From Clostridia bacterium (GTDB lineage: Bacteria > Bacillota > Clostridia > Oscillospirales > CAG-272): a DNA stretch of 64,000 bases. The position numbers and the translations under genes are program-made. Under the pieces are notes generated by a model. The model searched no databases. It was not told the DNA's origin and was given only the letters and a program-made list of their open reading frames with translations. Positions within the stretch are counted from its first letter, which is position 1. The number at the start of each line of letters is the position of its first letter. Positions 50,799-58,442 of this stretch are shown in pieces. The stretch lies in assembly GCA_017399105.1 (NCBI GenBank), contig JAFQEJ010000050.1:17181-81180 (forward strand), written 5' to 3'.

Positions 50799-52271
50799 TT
50801 AGTGTTGGATCTTTTCAAACTTATCGATAATTTTTTGAATCTGCTTATTAAATAACTTCTGACGTTTTTCAAAAGATGAAATCAGGTTACCTTTCGCGAT
50901 TGAATTTCCGTATGTGCTTATAACATCCATGCCGGAGAAATAGGAAATATCATATCTTACAGATGATTTTACAATTTCCAGCATATTCTTGGCCTCTTCA
51001 TCGCGGAATCTCTTGGTGAAGAGGGTTATTTCATAATAAGCAGGAATAACCAGCTGATTAGACTTCCAGGACATCCATTCAAGAATCATACCGGTCTTAT
51101 CAAGCTCTGTATTGTTATTGGGAATCGACATGGCATATGAATAGGGATCCATTAAGTGATAGTAATCTTCCTGATTTTCGTCGAATTTGGGGTTGGGAAC
51201 GATTCCGTAGTCGCTTTCCATGTCTTTAAATTGAATGGTACAACCGGCACCGTTCTGAACAAAAAGGAAATAATCGGCTGCAAACCGGGTTCTTCCGTAA
51301 TCGAAAATATTAAGTCCTTTTGTATCAGCACCTGCTGCGGTTTTGTTTATATCCAGAGAGTATTCGGTGCTTGTAACAATGCGCTTAAGCTTTTCGAGAA
51401 CAGCAACGCTTCTTTCATCGGGCTGATTGACCTCAGGAATACCTTCACTGTTTACGGTACTAAATTCAATTCCTGCACCGACCAAAAAGTATTGAGGACT
51501 TTCATACCATAAACCAAATCGGTCCTGGTTGTCAAATTTTCCGTCACCGTTCAGATCTTCATTTACAGCTTTACACATTTCCGCAAATGTATCCAGCGTC
51601 CATGTGTTATTGTGCACATGCTCATAGGGACTTTCAAGCTGATATTGATTGATTAATCCTTTATTAAAATAAATAAAACGGGGACAATCAAAATACATAT
51701 AAATATCGCTGTTCATCAGATAGAGCTTATCCATGATCTGAAGGTCACGGATGATATTGGTGTCCCAATAGTCGGCATCAAAGTTCAGGTGCGGAACGGT
51801 ATTGAGATTGAGATAATATCCTTCCATCGCTTCCGGGAAGAGCAGGAGATATTTATCCCAGAACACATGACATACGAAATCTCCGCTCGAAATTGCTTTG
51901 GCGACCGTATCATACGGTGCGGCATCGTCTCTTCCGACAATGTCTACCCCAAACTTTTCTTCGGTTTCGAGATTTCGTTTATAGACTGCGTCATTGACAA
52001 GCTCACCGTTCTGATCTTCAACATAGAAATACGGTACGGTATATGCATCGTCGATTCGGGACATCATGATAAATTCTTCACCTTCATATGTCTCGTAGGG
52101 CAGATCGGGCTCGGGAAGGCCGGGTTCTTCGGTTTCGACCACTTCAGTTTCAGGTGTTGCGGGTGCTGTTGTCTGAGCGCTTGTTTCAATTACGCTGCCG
52201 TCATCCGAGGAACAGCTGAACATGGATACTGCGAGGATAAGCGCCAGAATTGCGCACAATGTACGTTTCAT
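50799..52271 (-). CDS. Orphan extracellular solute-binding lipoprotein (third)
   Basis: 490 aa from the ATG at 52271 (GGAGGTAAG upstream; frame open to 52394 lies over the previous gene). Seen: lipobox MFSC (about Cys20), then a Pro/Glu/Thr linker, an SBP body with NRNLETEEKFGVDI-like KRNLETEEKFG, DLNGDGKFDNQDRFG (calcium-type loop), and a C-terminal helix ending KQIQKIIDKFEKIQH, the same kind of tail as in the 35924 and 37578 proteins. It is a more distant paralogue. It is third in the minus-strand operon after two Gfo/Idh oxidoreductases, so it probably binds the sugar they handle; no permease genes are adjacent. Confidence 0.82.
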   Translation of the reverse strand: MKRTLCAILALILAVSMFSCSSDDGSVIETSAQTTAPATPETEVVETEEPGLPEPDLPYETYEGEEFIMMSRIDDAYTVPYFYVEDQNGELVNDAVYKRNLETEEKFGVDIVGRDDAAPYDTVAKAISSGDFVCHVFWDKYLLLFPEAMEGYYLNLNTVPHLNFDADYWDTNIIRDLQIMDKLYLMNSDIYMYFDCPRFIYFNKGLINQYQLESPYEHVHNNTWTLDTFAEMCKAVNEDLNGDGKFDNQDRFGLWYESPQYFLVGAGIEFSTVNSEGIPEVNQPDERSVAVLEKLKRIVTSTEYSLDINKTAAGADTKGLNIFDYGRTRFAADYFLFVQNGAGCTIQFKDMESDYGIVPNPKFDENQEDYYHLMDPYSYAMSIPNNNTELDKTGMILEWMSWKSNQLVIPAYYEITLFTKRFRDEEAKNMLEIVKSSVRYDISYFSGMDVISTYGNSIAKGNLISSFEKRQKLFNKQIQKIIDKFEKIQH

Positions 52272-52339
52272 TTTCTTACCTCCGTATGAATTGATGGTTG
52301 GGGATGCCTGTTTGGGCATGGCATCCCATTTGTTTTTCT

Positions 52340-53620
52340 TTAAATATCTTTTTTCATTGCTTTTTCTTTTTCTTTTTCGAGAGCTGCTATCCATTCTTTT
52401 TTCATTTTGTCATAAACTGCGGGGTCAATCTCGGGGTTTCCTTTTGAATAGCTCGGAACAAGCATGTCTCCGGCAACCTTGGGATCTGTACAGGTAGTAT
52501 CATTTCTCCACTGATCACGTTCCTCCTTGTTGCGGAGATTGGGGATATCCATAGAAATGCCGCCGTTGAGAACAGAACGGTAAGCAAACATACCCGGGAG
52601 ATACATATCAAGTGCTTCATAGACATCGATGATATCGGCGTCGGGATTTCCCTTGATTTTCTCCATGGTATTCCAAAGAATTCGATAGTCGGCACCTCCG
52701 TGTCCTATCGTGAAATCATTGCCGAAGTAGGAAGGGCAGAGCGTTTCTTCGATCAACTTCTCATGGGGATTATCACCCTCGTTTTGCACATAATGCGCAT
52801 AGATTTTACCCCAGTTTCCCTGTTTGGAGGCTACTCTTGCGGTTTCGTATCTGCCTTTGGAGCCGTAAATCATATAGGCAACACTCATCATCGAGAGTGC
52901 TCCGTGGATCGATTTGCAAATACCGCCGTTTTCGAATGTTACCATTTCGACACCGGCGATACCGCTTTTAAAGCCGCAGCGGTAGTTCATATCGGTAACA
53001 GGCATCTCAAAACCGGTAACTTTTGTGGGACGAAGACCGGTAATATGAACGATCGGACCGAGGGAGTGGGTGCAGTAGAAGAATGCATGCACCGTGTTTC
53101 TCCAGTGATCGGGATCACCGTAGGTCAGACTCGGCCATGCATATTCACCGTTGTGAATATATTCGCCTTCGGCATATTCGAAGGTGCCGATTTCACCTTT
53201 GCGAAAACGTGCTTTCATCTCAAGATTGCAATCAAAATAGCAGTAGTTCTCGCCAAAGGAATATACCTTTCCGGAACGCTCAACCGCTTCCACAAGCTCA
53301 ACCGCTTCTTTCATCGTCTGGCAGGGAAGAACCTCGGAGTATACATGATATCCGGCATTCAGTGCCTTGATTGCAAAAGGCGCATGTTCATTGGCATAGT
53401 TTGCAAGAATGACCAGATCCATGCCGCCTTTTTCCAAAAATTCATCGTAATCGGTGAAGTATTGGATCTCCAAACCTTCGTTCGATTTTTGGCGGGATTC
53501 GAGGCCTTCTTCCCACTTATCGCAAATTGCGACAAGCTCAGCGTTGCTGGCCATTTTTGCGTACTCTATCATAGAGCCGCCGCGTCCCACACCAAGGACG
53601 CCAACCTTTACTTTATCCAT
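52340..53620 (-). CDS. Gfo/Idh/MocA-family oxidoreductase 1
   Basis: 426 aa. Seen: Rossmann GVLGVGRGGSMIEYA (7-21), ICDKWEEGLE, the family's strand-turn VILANYANEHAPFAIKALNAG (in parts: ANYANEHAPFAIKAL) and SEVLPCQTM, where E-V-L-P-C stands for the usual E-K-P. Known: NAD(P)-dependent oxidation or reduction of sugars, inositols or glycosides. The downstream 68-nt gap leads to an orphan binding protein. It shares the 'N[YF]..EHAPFAIKA' core with the next gene. Confidence 0.88.
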   Translation of the reverse strand: MDKVKVGVLGVGRGGSMIEYAKMASNAELVAICDKWEEGLESRQKSNEGLEIQYFTDYDEFLEKGGMDLVILANYANEHAPFAIKALNAGYHVYSEVLPCQTMKEAVELVEAVERSGKVYSFGENYCYFDCNLEMKARFRKGEIGTFEYAEGEYIHNGEYAWPSLTYGDPDHWRNTVHAFFYCTHSLGPIVHITGLRPTKVTGFEMPVTDMNYRCGFKSGIAGVEMVTFENGGICKSIHGALSMMSVAYMIYGSKGRYETARVASKQGNWGKIYAHYVQNEGDNPHEKLIEETLCPSYFGNDFTIGHGGADYRILWNTMEKIKGNPDADIIDVYEALDMYLPGMFAYRSVLNGGISMDIPNLRNKEERDQWRNDTTCTDPKVAGDMLVPSYSKGNPEIDPAVYDKMKKEWIAALEKEKEKAMKKDI

Positions 53621-53691
53621 TTTTTACACCTCTCTGTAAAATAAATATTGATCGTACAATGCTGTTGTGCTCAGGATACTGTATGAATCTA

Positions 53692-54951
53692 TCAGTCTGT
53701 AATCAGTCCCGCTTCTCTCCAGTCACGCTCGGCAGCAGCGTAATCCTCTTCGGACGGCTTGAAATCGGGATGGCTGCAGCAGGGCATGGTTGCATTGCCG
53801 TTCTCATCGGGGAACGGAGAATCGTTATCGTTCTCCCATACCTTGCGCTCCTCTTCATTGCGGAAGTCGGGAATCTTATACTCAACGCCGCTGTTCAGCG
53901 AGCTTCTGAGCGCGAGAATGGCAGCTGCCGACATGGATACCGCACGGTAAACATTGAAGAAGGGCTCGACATCCTCATTCACATATTTGGTGAAATAGTA
54001 TGCTGCCCAGTAGTCGCCGCCGCCATGTCCGGCATTGGTTGCGAGGCTGTTCATCTTTTCGTCGTCAAACCATTTTACGGAATGGATGGCTATCTCGTTC
54101 TCTCCTTCGGGAACCTGCCAGCCGTTGTACTGTACTCTTACCTGATCCAGCGTACCGCGAATGTTTTCCATCTGACCGTTTTCACTGCAGATACGGTACC
54201 AGTTTCCGTGACCACCCCATCCAGAACATCCAACAATACGGGCAAGAGAGCCGTCTTTCATCTCGCAGAGCATGACGGCCACAAGATCGCCGACTGTAAC
54301 AGCGGTTCCTTTTTTTACTTCAGGAGCAAAGACATTCTTGCAATTTACCGCTTTCAACTCGTTTCCGGTGATGTAAAGAATAGGAGCCATAGAATGAGTC
54401 AGATAATAGGTGCTGGGACACCAATTGCGCCAATGCAGACGTCCGGGACCAAGCATATTAATTGTATAGGCATCCGCAGGATGATTGTACTCACCCTCGC
54501 AGAAGAGCGCACGACCCATCTTTCCCGAATCGTAGCGGCGCTTCATATCCATATTGCAGGCAAAGAAGGGATAGTTCTCAGCCAGCATGTACTTGCATCC
54601 GGTCTTTTCAACCGTACGGCAAAGCTGAACACACTCCGCCATGGTAATGGCGGGAGTACACTCGGAAAGCACGTGGATGCCCTGTTCCATTGCCTTAATT
54701 GCAAAGGGTGCATGCTCAGCAAAATAGTTACAGAGCATTACTGCATCCATAAGACCGCTGGTGATAAAATCATCGAAGTTGTCGAACACCTTGATCGAAT
54801 CATCCAACAGATGCTCCACATTCTTCAGCGAACGGAGATTGAAATCGCAGACGCATGTAACAACTGCGCCATCCATTTTCTTGAAAATATCAAGATAGCA
54901 TCCGCCGCGAAGAGTGCCCATAATGCCAATTCTCATAATTTTCTTTTCCAT
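53692..54951 (-). CDS. Gfo/Idh/MocA-family oxidoreductase 2
   Basis: 419 aa from the ATG at 54951. Seen: IGIMGTLRGGCYLDIF (Gly-rich Rossmann turn), CNYFAEHAPFAIKAMEQG, SECTPAITM, MLAENYPFF, and HGGGDYWAAYYF (substrate side). It is related to the 52340 gene (same EHAPFAIKA and similar C-terminal FRNEEERKVWEND versus RNKEERDQWRND), so this is another tandem duplication. Known: cofactor-dependent sugar oxidoreductases. It is the first gene of a three-gene minus-strand operon, divergent from the AraC regulator. Confidence 0.88.
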   Translation of the reverse strand: MEKKIMRIGIMGTLRGGCYLDIFKKMDGAVVTCVCDFNLRSLKNVEHLLDDSIKVFDNFDDFITSGLMDAVMLCNYFAEHAPFAIKAMEQGIHVLSECTPAITMAECVQLCRTVEKTGCKYMLAENYPFFACNMDMKRRYDSGKMGRALFCEGEYNHPADAYTINMLGPGRLHWRNWCPSTYYLTHSMAPILYITGNELKAVNCKNVFAPEVKKGTAVTVGDLVAVMLCEMKDGSLARIVGCSGWGGHGNWYRICSENGQMENIRGTLDQVRVQYNGWQVPEGENEIAIHSVKWFDDEKMNSLATNAGHGGGDYWAAYYFTKYVNEDVEPFFNVYRAVSMSAAAILALRSSLNSGVEYKIPDFRNEEERKVWENDNDSPFPDENGNATMPCCSHPDFKPSEEDYAAAERDWREAGLITD

Positions 54952-55081
54952 TGTAATACCTCTTATAATAGGAAGAATGATTATCAGCACGTTTCCGTGC
55001 CGGTAAAACTATTATATCATGCATTTTTGGTTTGTGAAATAGACAAATACTATATGATTATGGAATATATCTACTTTCTTT

Positions 55082-55110
55082 TTGACTTTATCGGAAGTTT
55101 GTGGTATAAT
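55082..55110 (+). promoter_or_regulatory. Promoter of the AraC-family regulator
   Basis: TTGACT (55082-55087), 17-nt spacer, TATAAT (55105-55110), 22 nt before the ATG at 55132; GGAGG lies 7 nt before that ATG. Confidence 0.7.
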
Positions 55111-55131
55111 CTATTCACAGGAGGTGTTTGT

Positions 55132-55989
55132 ATGGTTTGTAATTTACAAAATATCTGCAAATTTATTCCGTCCGCCGAAATAGATACAGATATCAATGTA
55201 TTGAATTTTGTTTATGAAGCGAATTGGCACAGTATGAGTGAAATTGTCAAGACGTCATATATGATGTGTCTTGTGACCCGGGGAAGCGGTCAATTTTTTG
55301 TGTCGGACAGATCTTACAGCTTGAAGACGGGAGATCTGTTCTTTGTTTTCAGCGCAAAGCCTTATAAAATCATTAATGAAGGTGAACTGGAGTTCTGTTA
55401 CATCACATTTGTCGGTGCAAGAGTGATTCCCCTGTTTGAGAGGCTGCATATACAGTATGATCTGCCTTTCTACAGTGGCCATGATCATATGATACCCTTC
55501 TGGAAAGATGCAATCGAGCGTGCGGATTCTTATAACAGCGATCTTGTTTCTCATTCGGTGCTGTATTATACCTTTTCATTTATCGCATCGGATGTCTATC
55601 GCAGATCGCTTCCCGATAAAGCAAGCAATCTGATCACAGAAGTGCGGCGGTATATTGACAACAACTACCGCAACCCGAACATATCACTTGTTGCAATCGC
55701 ACAGAAATTCGGCTACTCCTACAAATACATCAGTAATCGATTCAGTAAAACAATAAGTGTGTCGATTACCGAATATATTACGGATCTCAGAATGGAATAC
55801 GCCATGGCGATGATAAGCGAAGGAGATTATTCGGTAACACAGATATCGGAAGCCTGCGGTTACAGTGATCCGCTCTATTTTTCAAAGGTATTCAAACGTA
55901 AATTCGGTACTTCACCGACGGTAAGAATCAGGAATCAAAAAATAAAAACTTCGGTTAAGGAAATAAATGAAAGCAGCGCAGAATCGTAA
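55132..55989 (+). CDS. AraC/XylS-family transcriptional regulator
   Basis: 285 aa. Seen: an N-terminal cupin-like effector domain (LVTRGSGQFFVSDRSYSL, LKTGDLFFVFS) and a C-terminal double-HTH: NISLVAIAQKFGYSYKYISNRF and YSVTQISEACGYSDPLYFSKVFKRKFGTSP (in parts: VTQISEACGYSDPLYFSKVFK). Known: binds two half-sites upstream of sugar operons and activates on effector binding. The start is the ATG at 55132 (GGAGGTG site, own promoter). A longer open frame to 53659 is antisense to the Gfo/Idh gene and is false. It is divergent from the Gfo/Idh operon with a 180-nt gap, so that operon is the likely target. The GCACG-TTTC-CGTGC palindrome near 54989-55002 is a candidate site. Confidence 0.92.
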   Translation: MVCNLQNICKFIPSAEIDTDINVLNFVYEANWHSMSEIVKTSYMMCLVTRGSGQFFVSDRSYSLKTGDLFFVFSAKPYKIINEGELEFCYITFVGARVIPLFERLHIQYDLPFYSGHDHMIPFWKDAIERADSYNSDLVSHSVLYYTFSFIASDVYRRSLPDKASNLITEVRRYIDNNYRNPNISLVAIAQKFGYSYKYISNRFSKTISVSITEYITDLRMEYAMAMISEGDYSVTQISEACGYSDPLYFSKVFKRKFGTSPTVRIRNQKIKTSVKEINESSAES

Positions 55990-56029
55990 GGTTCATCACT
56001 GAATTCAAGTATATCTATCCCGAAAAAAG

Positions 56030-56585
56030 TTGTGTAATGATAAAAAAAGAGATTGTCACATTGGAACGATATCCGTTATTGAAAAGACATACCGCGCGCA
56101 GATTCTGCCGTTGGATCAGCTTGAGGCGAAGACAATGACCGAGCTGTCGAAGCTTACAAAGTGGGACAACCGATATGCTCTGCGGATGCTTCCGGGCTGG
56201 CGGGATGCTCTGCCGATTTCCTGCAAGCCGGGGTCCGAGCAGAATCACGGCTGCGAGCCGCGATGCACGTACGCCGACCTACTGTCCGACACGGGTGCGG
56301 AACCAATCGGTACCCTCACGGATGCGGGAGGAGATGCGAAATGTCTTTACGACGGCGTTTGTGCTACTGATAGATGTAGAACGGGAACTGTTCCTGGTTG
56401 CCAACGGGGTGGATGCGTCGAAGCAAGACATGTTCGACTGTGAAGTTATTGATATTGCCGAAGGCGATACCACGCTGAGCCATCGGTATGCCAAGCTTGC
56501 TGTGGAGTTGCTGAATCGACAGAGGCTTGCAGATGAAAAGCATAAGCTGCCCTGGCGGACGATGACGCCCCGGTTTCCGATGTAG
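56030..56585 (+). pseudogene. Unrecognised degenerate coding remnant
   Basis: Coding-looking, higher-GC DNA broken across two plus frames. Frame A (56030 onward) gives KTYRAQILPLDQLEAKTMTE and TKWDNRYALRMLPGWRD. The later frame gives FVLLIDVERELFLVANGVDAS and TTLSHRYAKLAVELLNRQRL. The texts look like real protein but neither frame runs through, which suggests frameshift. No family recognised. It lies between the AraC gene and the integrase in a region of decayed mobile DNA. Alternative: only one half is coding. The rest of the 55990-56771 gap shows nothing else supportable. Confidence 0.35.
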
Positions 56586-56771
56586 TGAGATAAATGCTTT
56601 AGCAAAGCAACCTGTTTTCGGCAGAACAATATGTCAATAAAAAAGAGTCTAAAAAATACTTCCACTAAGATGATCCCTGTACTGGGTTTCTTCTGATCGG
56701 AAGTTTTTATGGCTTTACACAATATATTATATGGCTATACTTTTTCGAATACTCTCTTCGTGGTTATAGAA

Positions 56772-56999
56772 TCAATACTGAATTTCTGCGCCTACTTCAG
56801 CAGCGAGAGCTTCCAGTGCGTTATATTCATCCAACAAGGTCAGTCCTGCGTCAAGGTGCGAATTTCCTTTTTCCAGAACGGATTTATCTCCGGTGGAGAA
56901 AGCGGTATACATATGCGACCAATTGTCTGTAACAACTTGCCTGTTTATCACTAATCCTATATTAACGAGATCATTGAATTTGATTATCGTGACCAACAA
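56772..56999 (-). pseudogene. Short coding remnant, unknown
   Basis: 75-codon minus-strand frame with a plausible protein C-terminus: SHMYTAFSTGDKSVLEKGN and LTLLDEYNALEALAAEVGAE (helical). The N-terminus (MLVTIIKFNDLVNIGLV) has no clear ribosome site. Probably the tail of a larger deleted gene. Family not recognised. Confidence 0.35.
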
Positions 57000-57116
57000 A
57001 GTGTTTCATAAATCATATCTATGACGTTTACTTTATATTCGTAATGCATGAGCTTGTACTGAAGAAGGCAAGAAACAACAAATGTATTTGACAAATTCCA
57101 AATTGTCGAATAGTAC

Positions 57117-57144
57117 AAGGGGCTGACTTCGTGGTCAGCCCTTT
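57117..57144 (-). terminator. Terminator of the integrase gene
   Basis: GGGCTGAC and GTCAGCCC arms around a TTCGTG loop, with AAGG/CTTT extension; 14 nt past the integrase stop. Confidence 0.7.
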
Positions 57145-57157
57145 CCTCTCCCTCCTC

Positions 57158-58342
57158 TCATCCCAGCGCCTTACTCATCGCTGCTCCCGTATCCGCCTTA
57201 CTCACGGCATCGAGATGGCTGTAGATATTCGCCGTCGTGCTCATATCTGAGTGTCCCAGCCATTCCTGAATCTGCTTCATCGGCACGCCCTGGGCAAGCA
57301 GCACCGACGCACACGAGTGCCGGAGATCATGGAAGCGGATCTTTTTCAGCTTGAGCTTTTCCAGAAGCTGACCGAACCGGTTCGAGATAAAGTCGGGATC
57401 ATAGAGCCGACCGAGGGCGTCCACGCAGACGTAGTCGGTGTATTCCTTCGAGTACGCCGAGCGCATCGTCTTCTTCATCCGCTCCTGCTCCTCGCGATGC
57501 TTCAGCAGTTCTTCCCGCACGAAGGGTTCCAGCGTGAGCGTGCGGTACGAGGATTTCGTCTTCAGCCTGTCCTTTGTGACGAGTCCCTCCTCGGTGGAGT
57601 GGACGGTGTGGCGGATGGTCAGCGTGTTTTCCGTGAAGTCGATCGCCGACCATTTCACGCCAACCACCTCGCTTCGGCGCAGACCGTAGTACGCCGCGAG
57701 GAGGATGGGGATGTAGATCTCGTCATCCCTGGTAAGCTCGAGCAGCTGCTTTACCTCCTCTGCGTTGTAGAAGCCGGAGATGTACTGCTCCTTCTTCGGG
57801 CGGTTTGCCTGATCCACGGGATTTGCCGGGATGACGCGCCGCTTCACCGCATCCTTGAAGGCAACGTGCAGCAGGCTGTGATACCGCTGGCAGGTGGAGC
57901 CTTTCAGCCCTTTGTTGCGCAGACAGGTATAAAAATCATTGATTTCATCGCCCGTCAATTCCTTCACGGCAAGATCCAGCGGCGTGAAGAATTCGCGGAT
58001 ATGCCCGTCGATGTAGCGCTTGTACTGCAGGTAGGTCTGCCGCTCGATGTTGTACTGATGACCCTCCAGCCACTCCTCGAGGTAGTCGATCAAGTCCATG
58101 TTCGCGAGGCGGTTGCGCTCTTGCTCGGCGTGTGTCATCGTTTCCGCGAGGTACAGATCCCCTGCATTGTACTTATCCAGTATCTGATTCAGGCGGTGCT
58201 GTGCCTCTTTTTTGTTGCCTTTCTTGGCTTCAAGGTTCAGTGTGTGCCACTTGGTTTTGCGCTTGCCGTCGGTGTTCGGCAGATTGATTACCGCGTAGTA
58301 TTTGCCCTTGTCTTCGGCCAGTCGTCCTGTGATTCTTTTCAT
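57158..58342 (-). CDS. Tyrosine site-specific recombinase (integrase)
   Basis: 394 aa from the ATG at 58342 (AAGGAG upstream; frame open to 58387). Seen: an AP2/Arm-like N-terminal domain (GKYYAVINLPNTDGKRKTKW), SAM-like core-binding domain (about 95-190), and the catalytic domain with Arg in AAYYGLRRSEVVG, Lys in KTKSSYRTL, HDLRHSCAS, then GHSDMSTTANIYSHL with the His and nucleophile Tyr. All six catalytic residues are present, so it should be active. Known: integrates and excises Tn916-type elements and phages. Codons are GC-richer than its neighbours. It lies next to GH78 and a run of decayed genes; no excisionase was found nearby. Confidence 0.94.
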   Translation of the reverse strand: MKRITGRLAEDKGKYYAVINLPNTDGKRKTKWHTLNLEAKKGNKKEAQHRLNQILDKYNAGDLYLAETMTHAEQERNRLANMDLIDYLEEWLEGHQYNIERQTYLQYKRYIDGHIREFFTPLDLAVKELTGDEINDFYTCLRNKGLKGSTCQRYHSLLHVAFKDAVKRRVIPANPVDQANRPKKEQYISGFYNAEEVKQLLELTRDDEIYIPILLAAYYGLRRSEVVGVKWSAIDFTENTLTIRHTVHSTEEGLVTKDRLKTKSSYRTLTLEPFVREELLKHREEQERMKKTMRSAYSKEYTDYVCVDALGRLYDPDFISNRFGQLLEKLKLKKIRFHDLRHSCASVLLAQGVPMKQIQEWLGHSDMSTTANIYSHLDAVSKADTGAAMSKALG

Positions 58343-58380
58343 ATATTTACGCTCCTTTCGTTTTGGACTTCTTATGGGTG

Positions 58381-58409
58381 TTGACAATATCAGGATTCTG
58401 TGCTATCTT
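58381..58409 (+). promoter_or_regulatory. Promoter of the GH78 gene
   Basis: TTGACA (58381-58386), 17-nt spacer, TATCTT (58404-58409), 33 nt before the ATG; ribosome site AAAGGATGAG. Confidence 0.6.
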
Positions 58410-58442
58410 GACGATCAATGTTATTAGAAAGGATGAGATTTC

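Noticed and set aside
52700..53644. 314-aa plus-strand frame
   Set aside because: Antisense to the Gfo/Idh oxidoreductase gene; no recognisable motif.
53659..55131. 776-aa plus-strand open frame that would fuse a long N-terminus to the AraC regulator
   Set aside because: The first 491 codons are antisense to a clear Gfo/Idh gene, with no family features. A consensus promoter and GGAGG site give the real start at 55132.
56279..56722. 147-aa minus-strand frame, Ser/Arg rich
   Set aside because: Looks like the complement of coding-like plus-strand text; low-complexity composition.
57251..58384. 377-aa plus-strand frame
   Set aside because: Antisense to the integrase, which has complete catalytic motifs.
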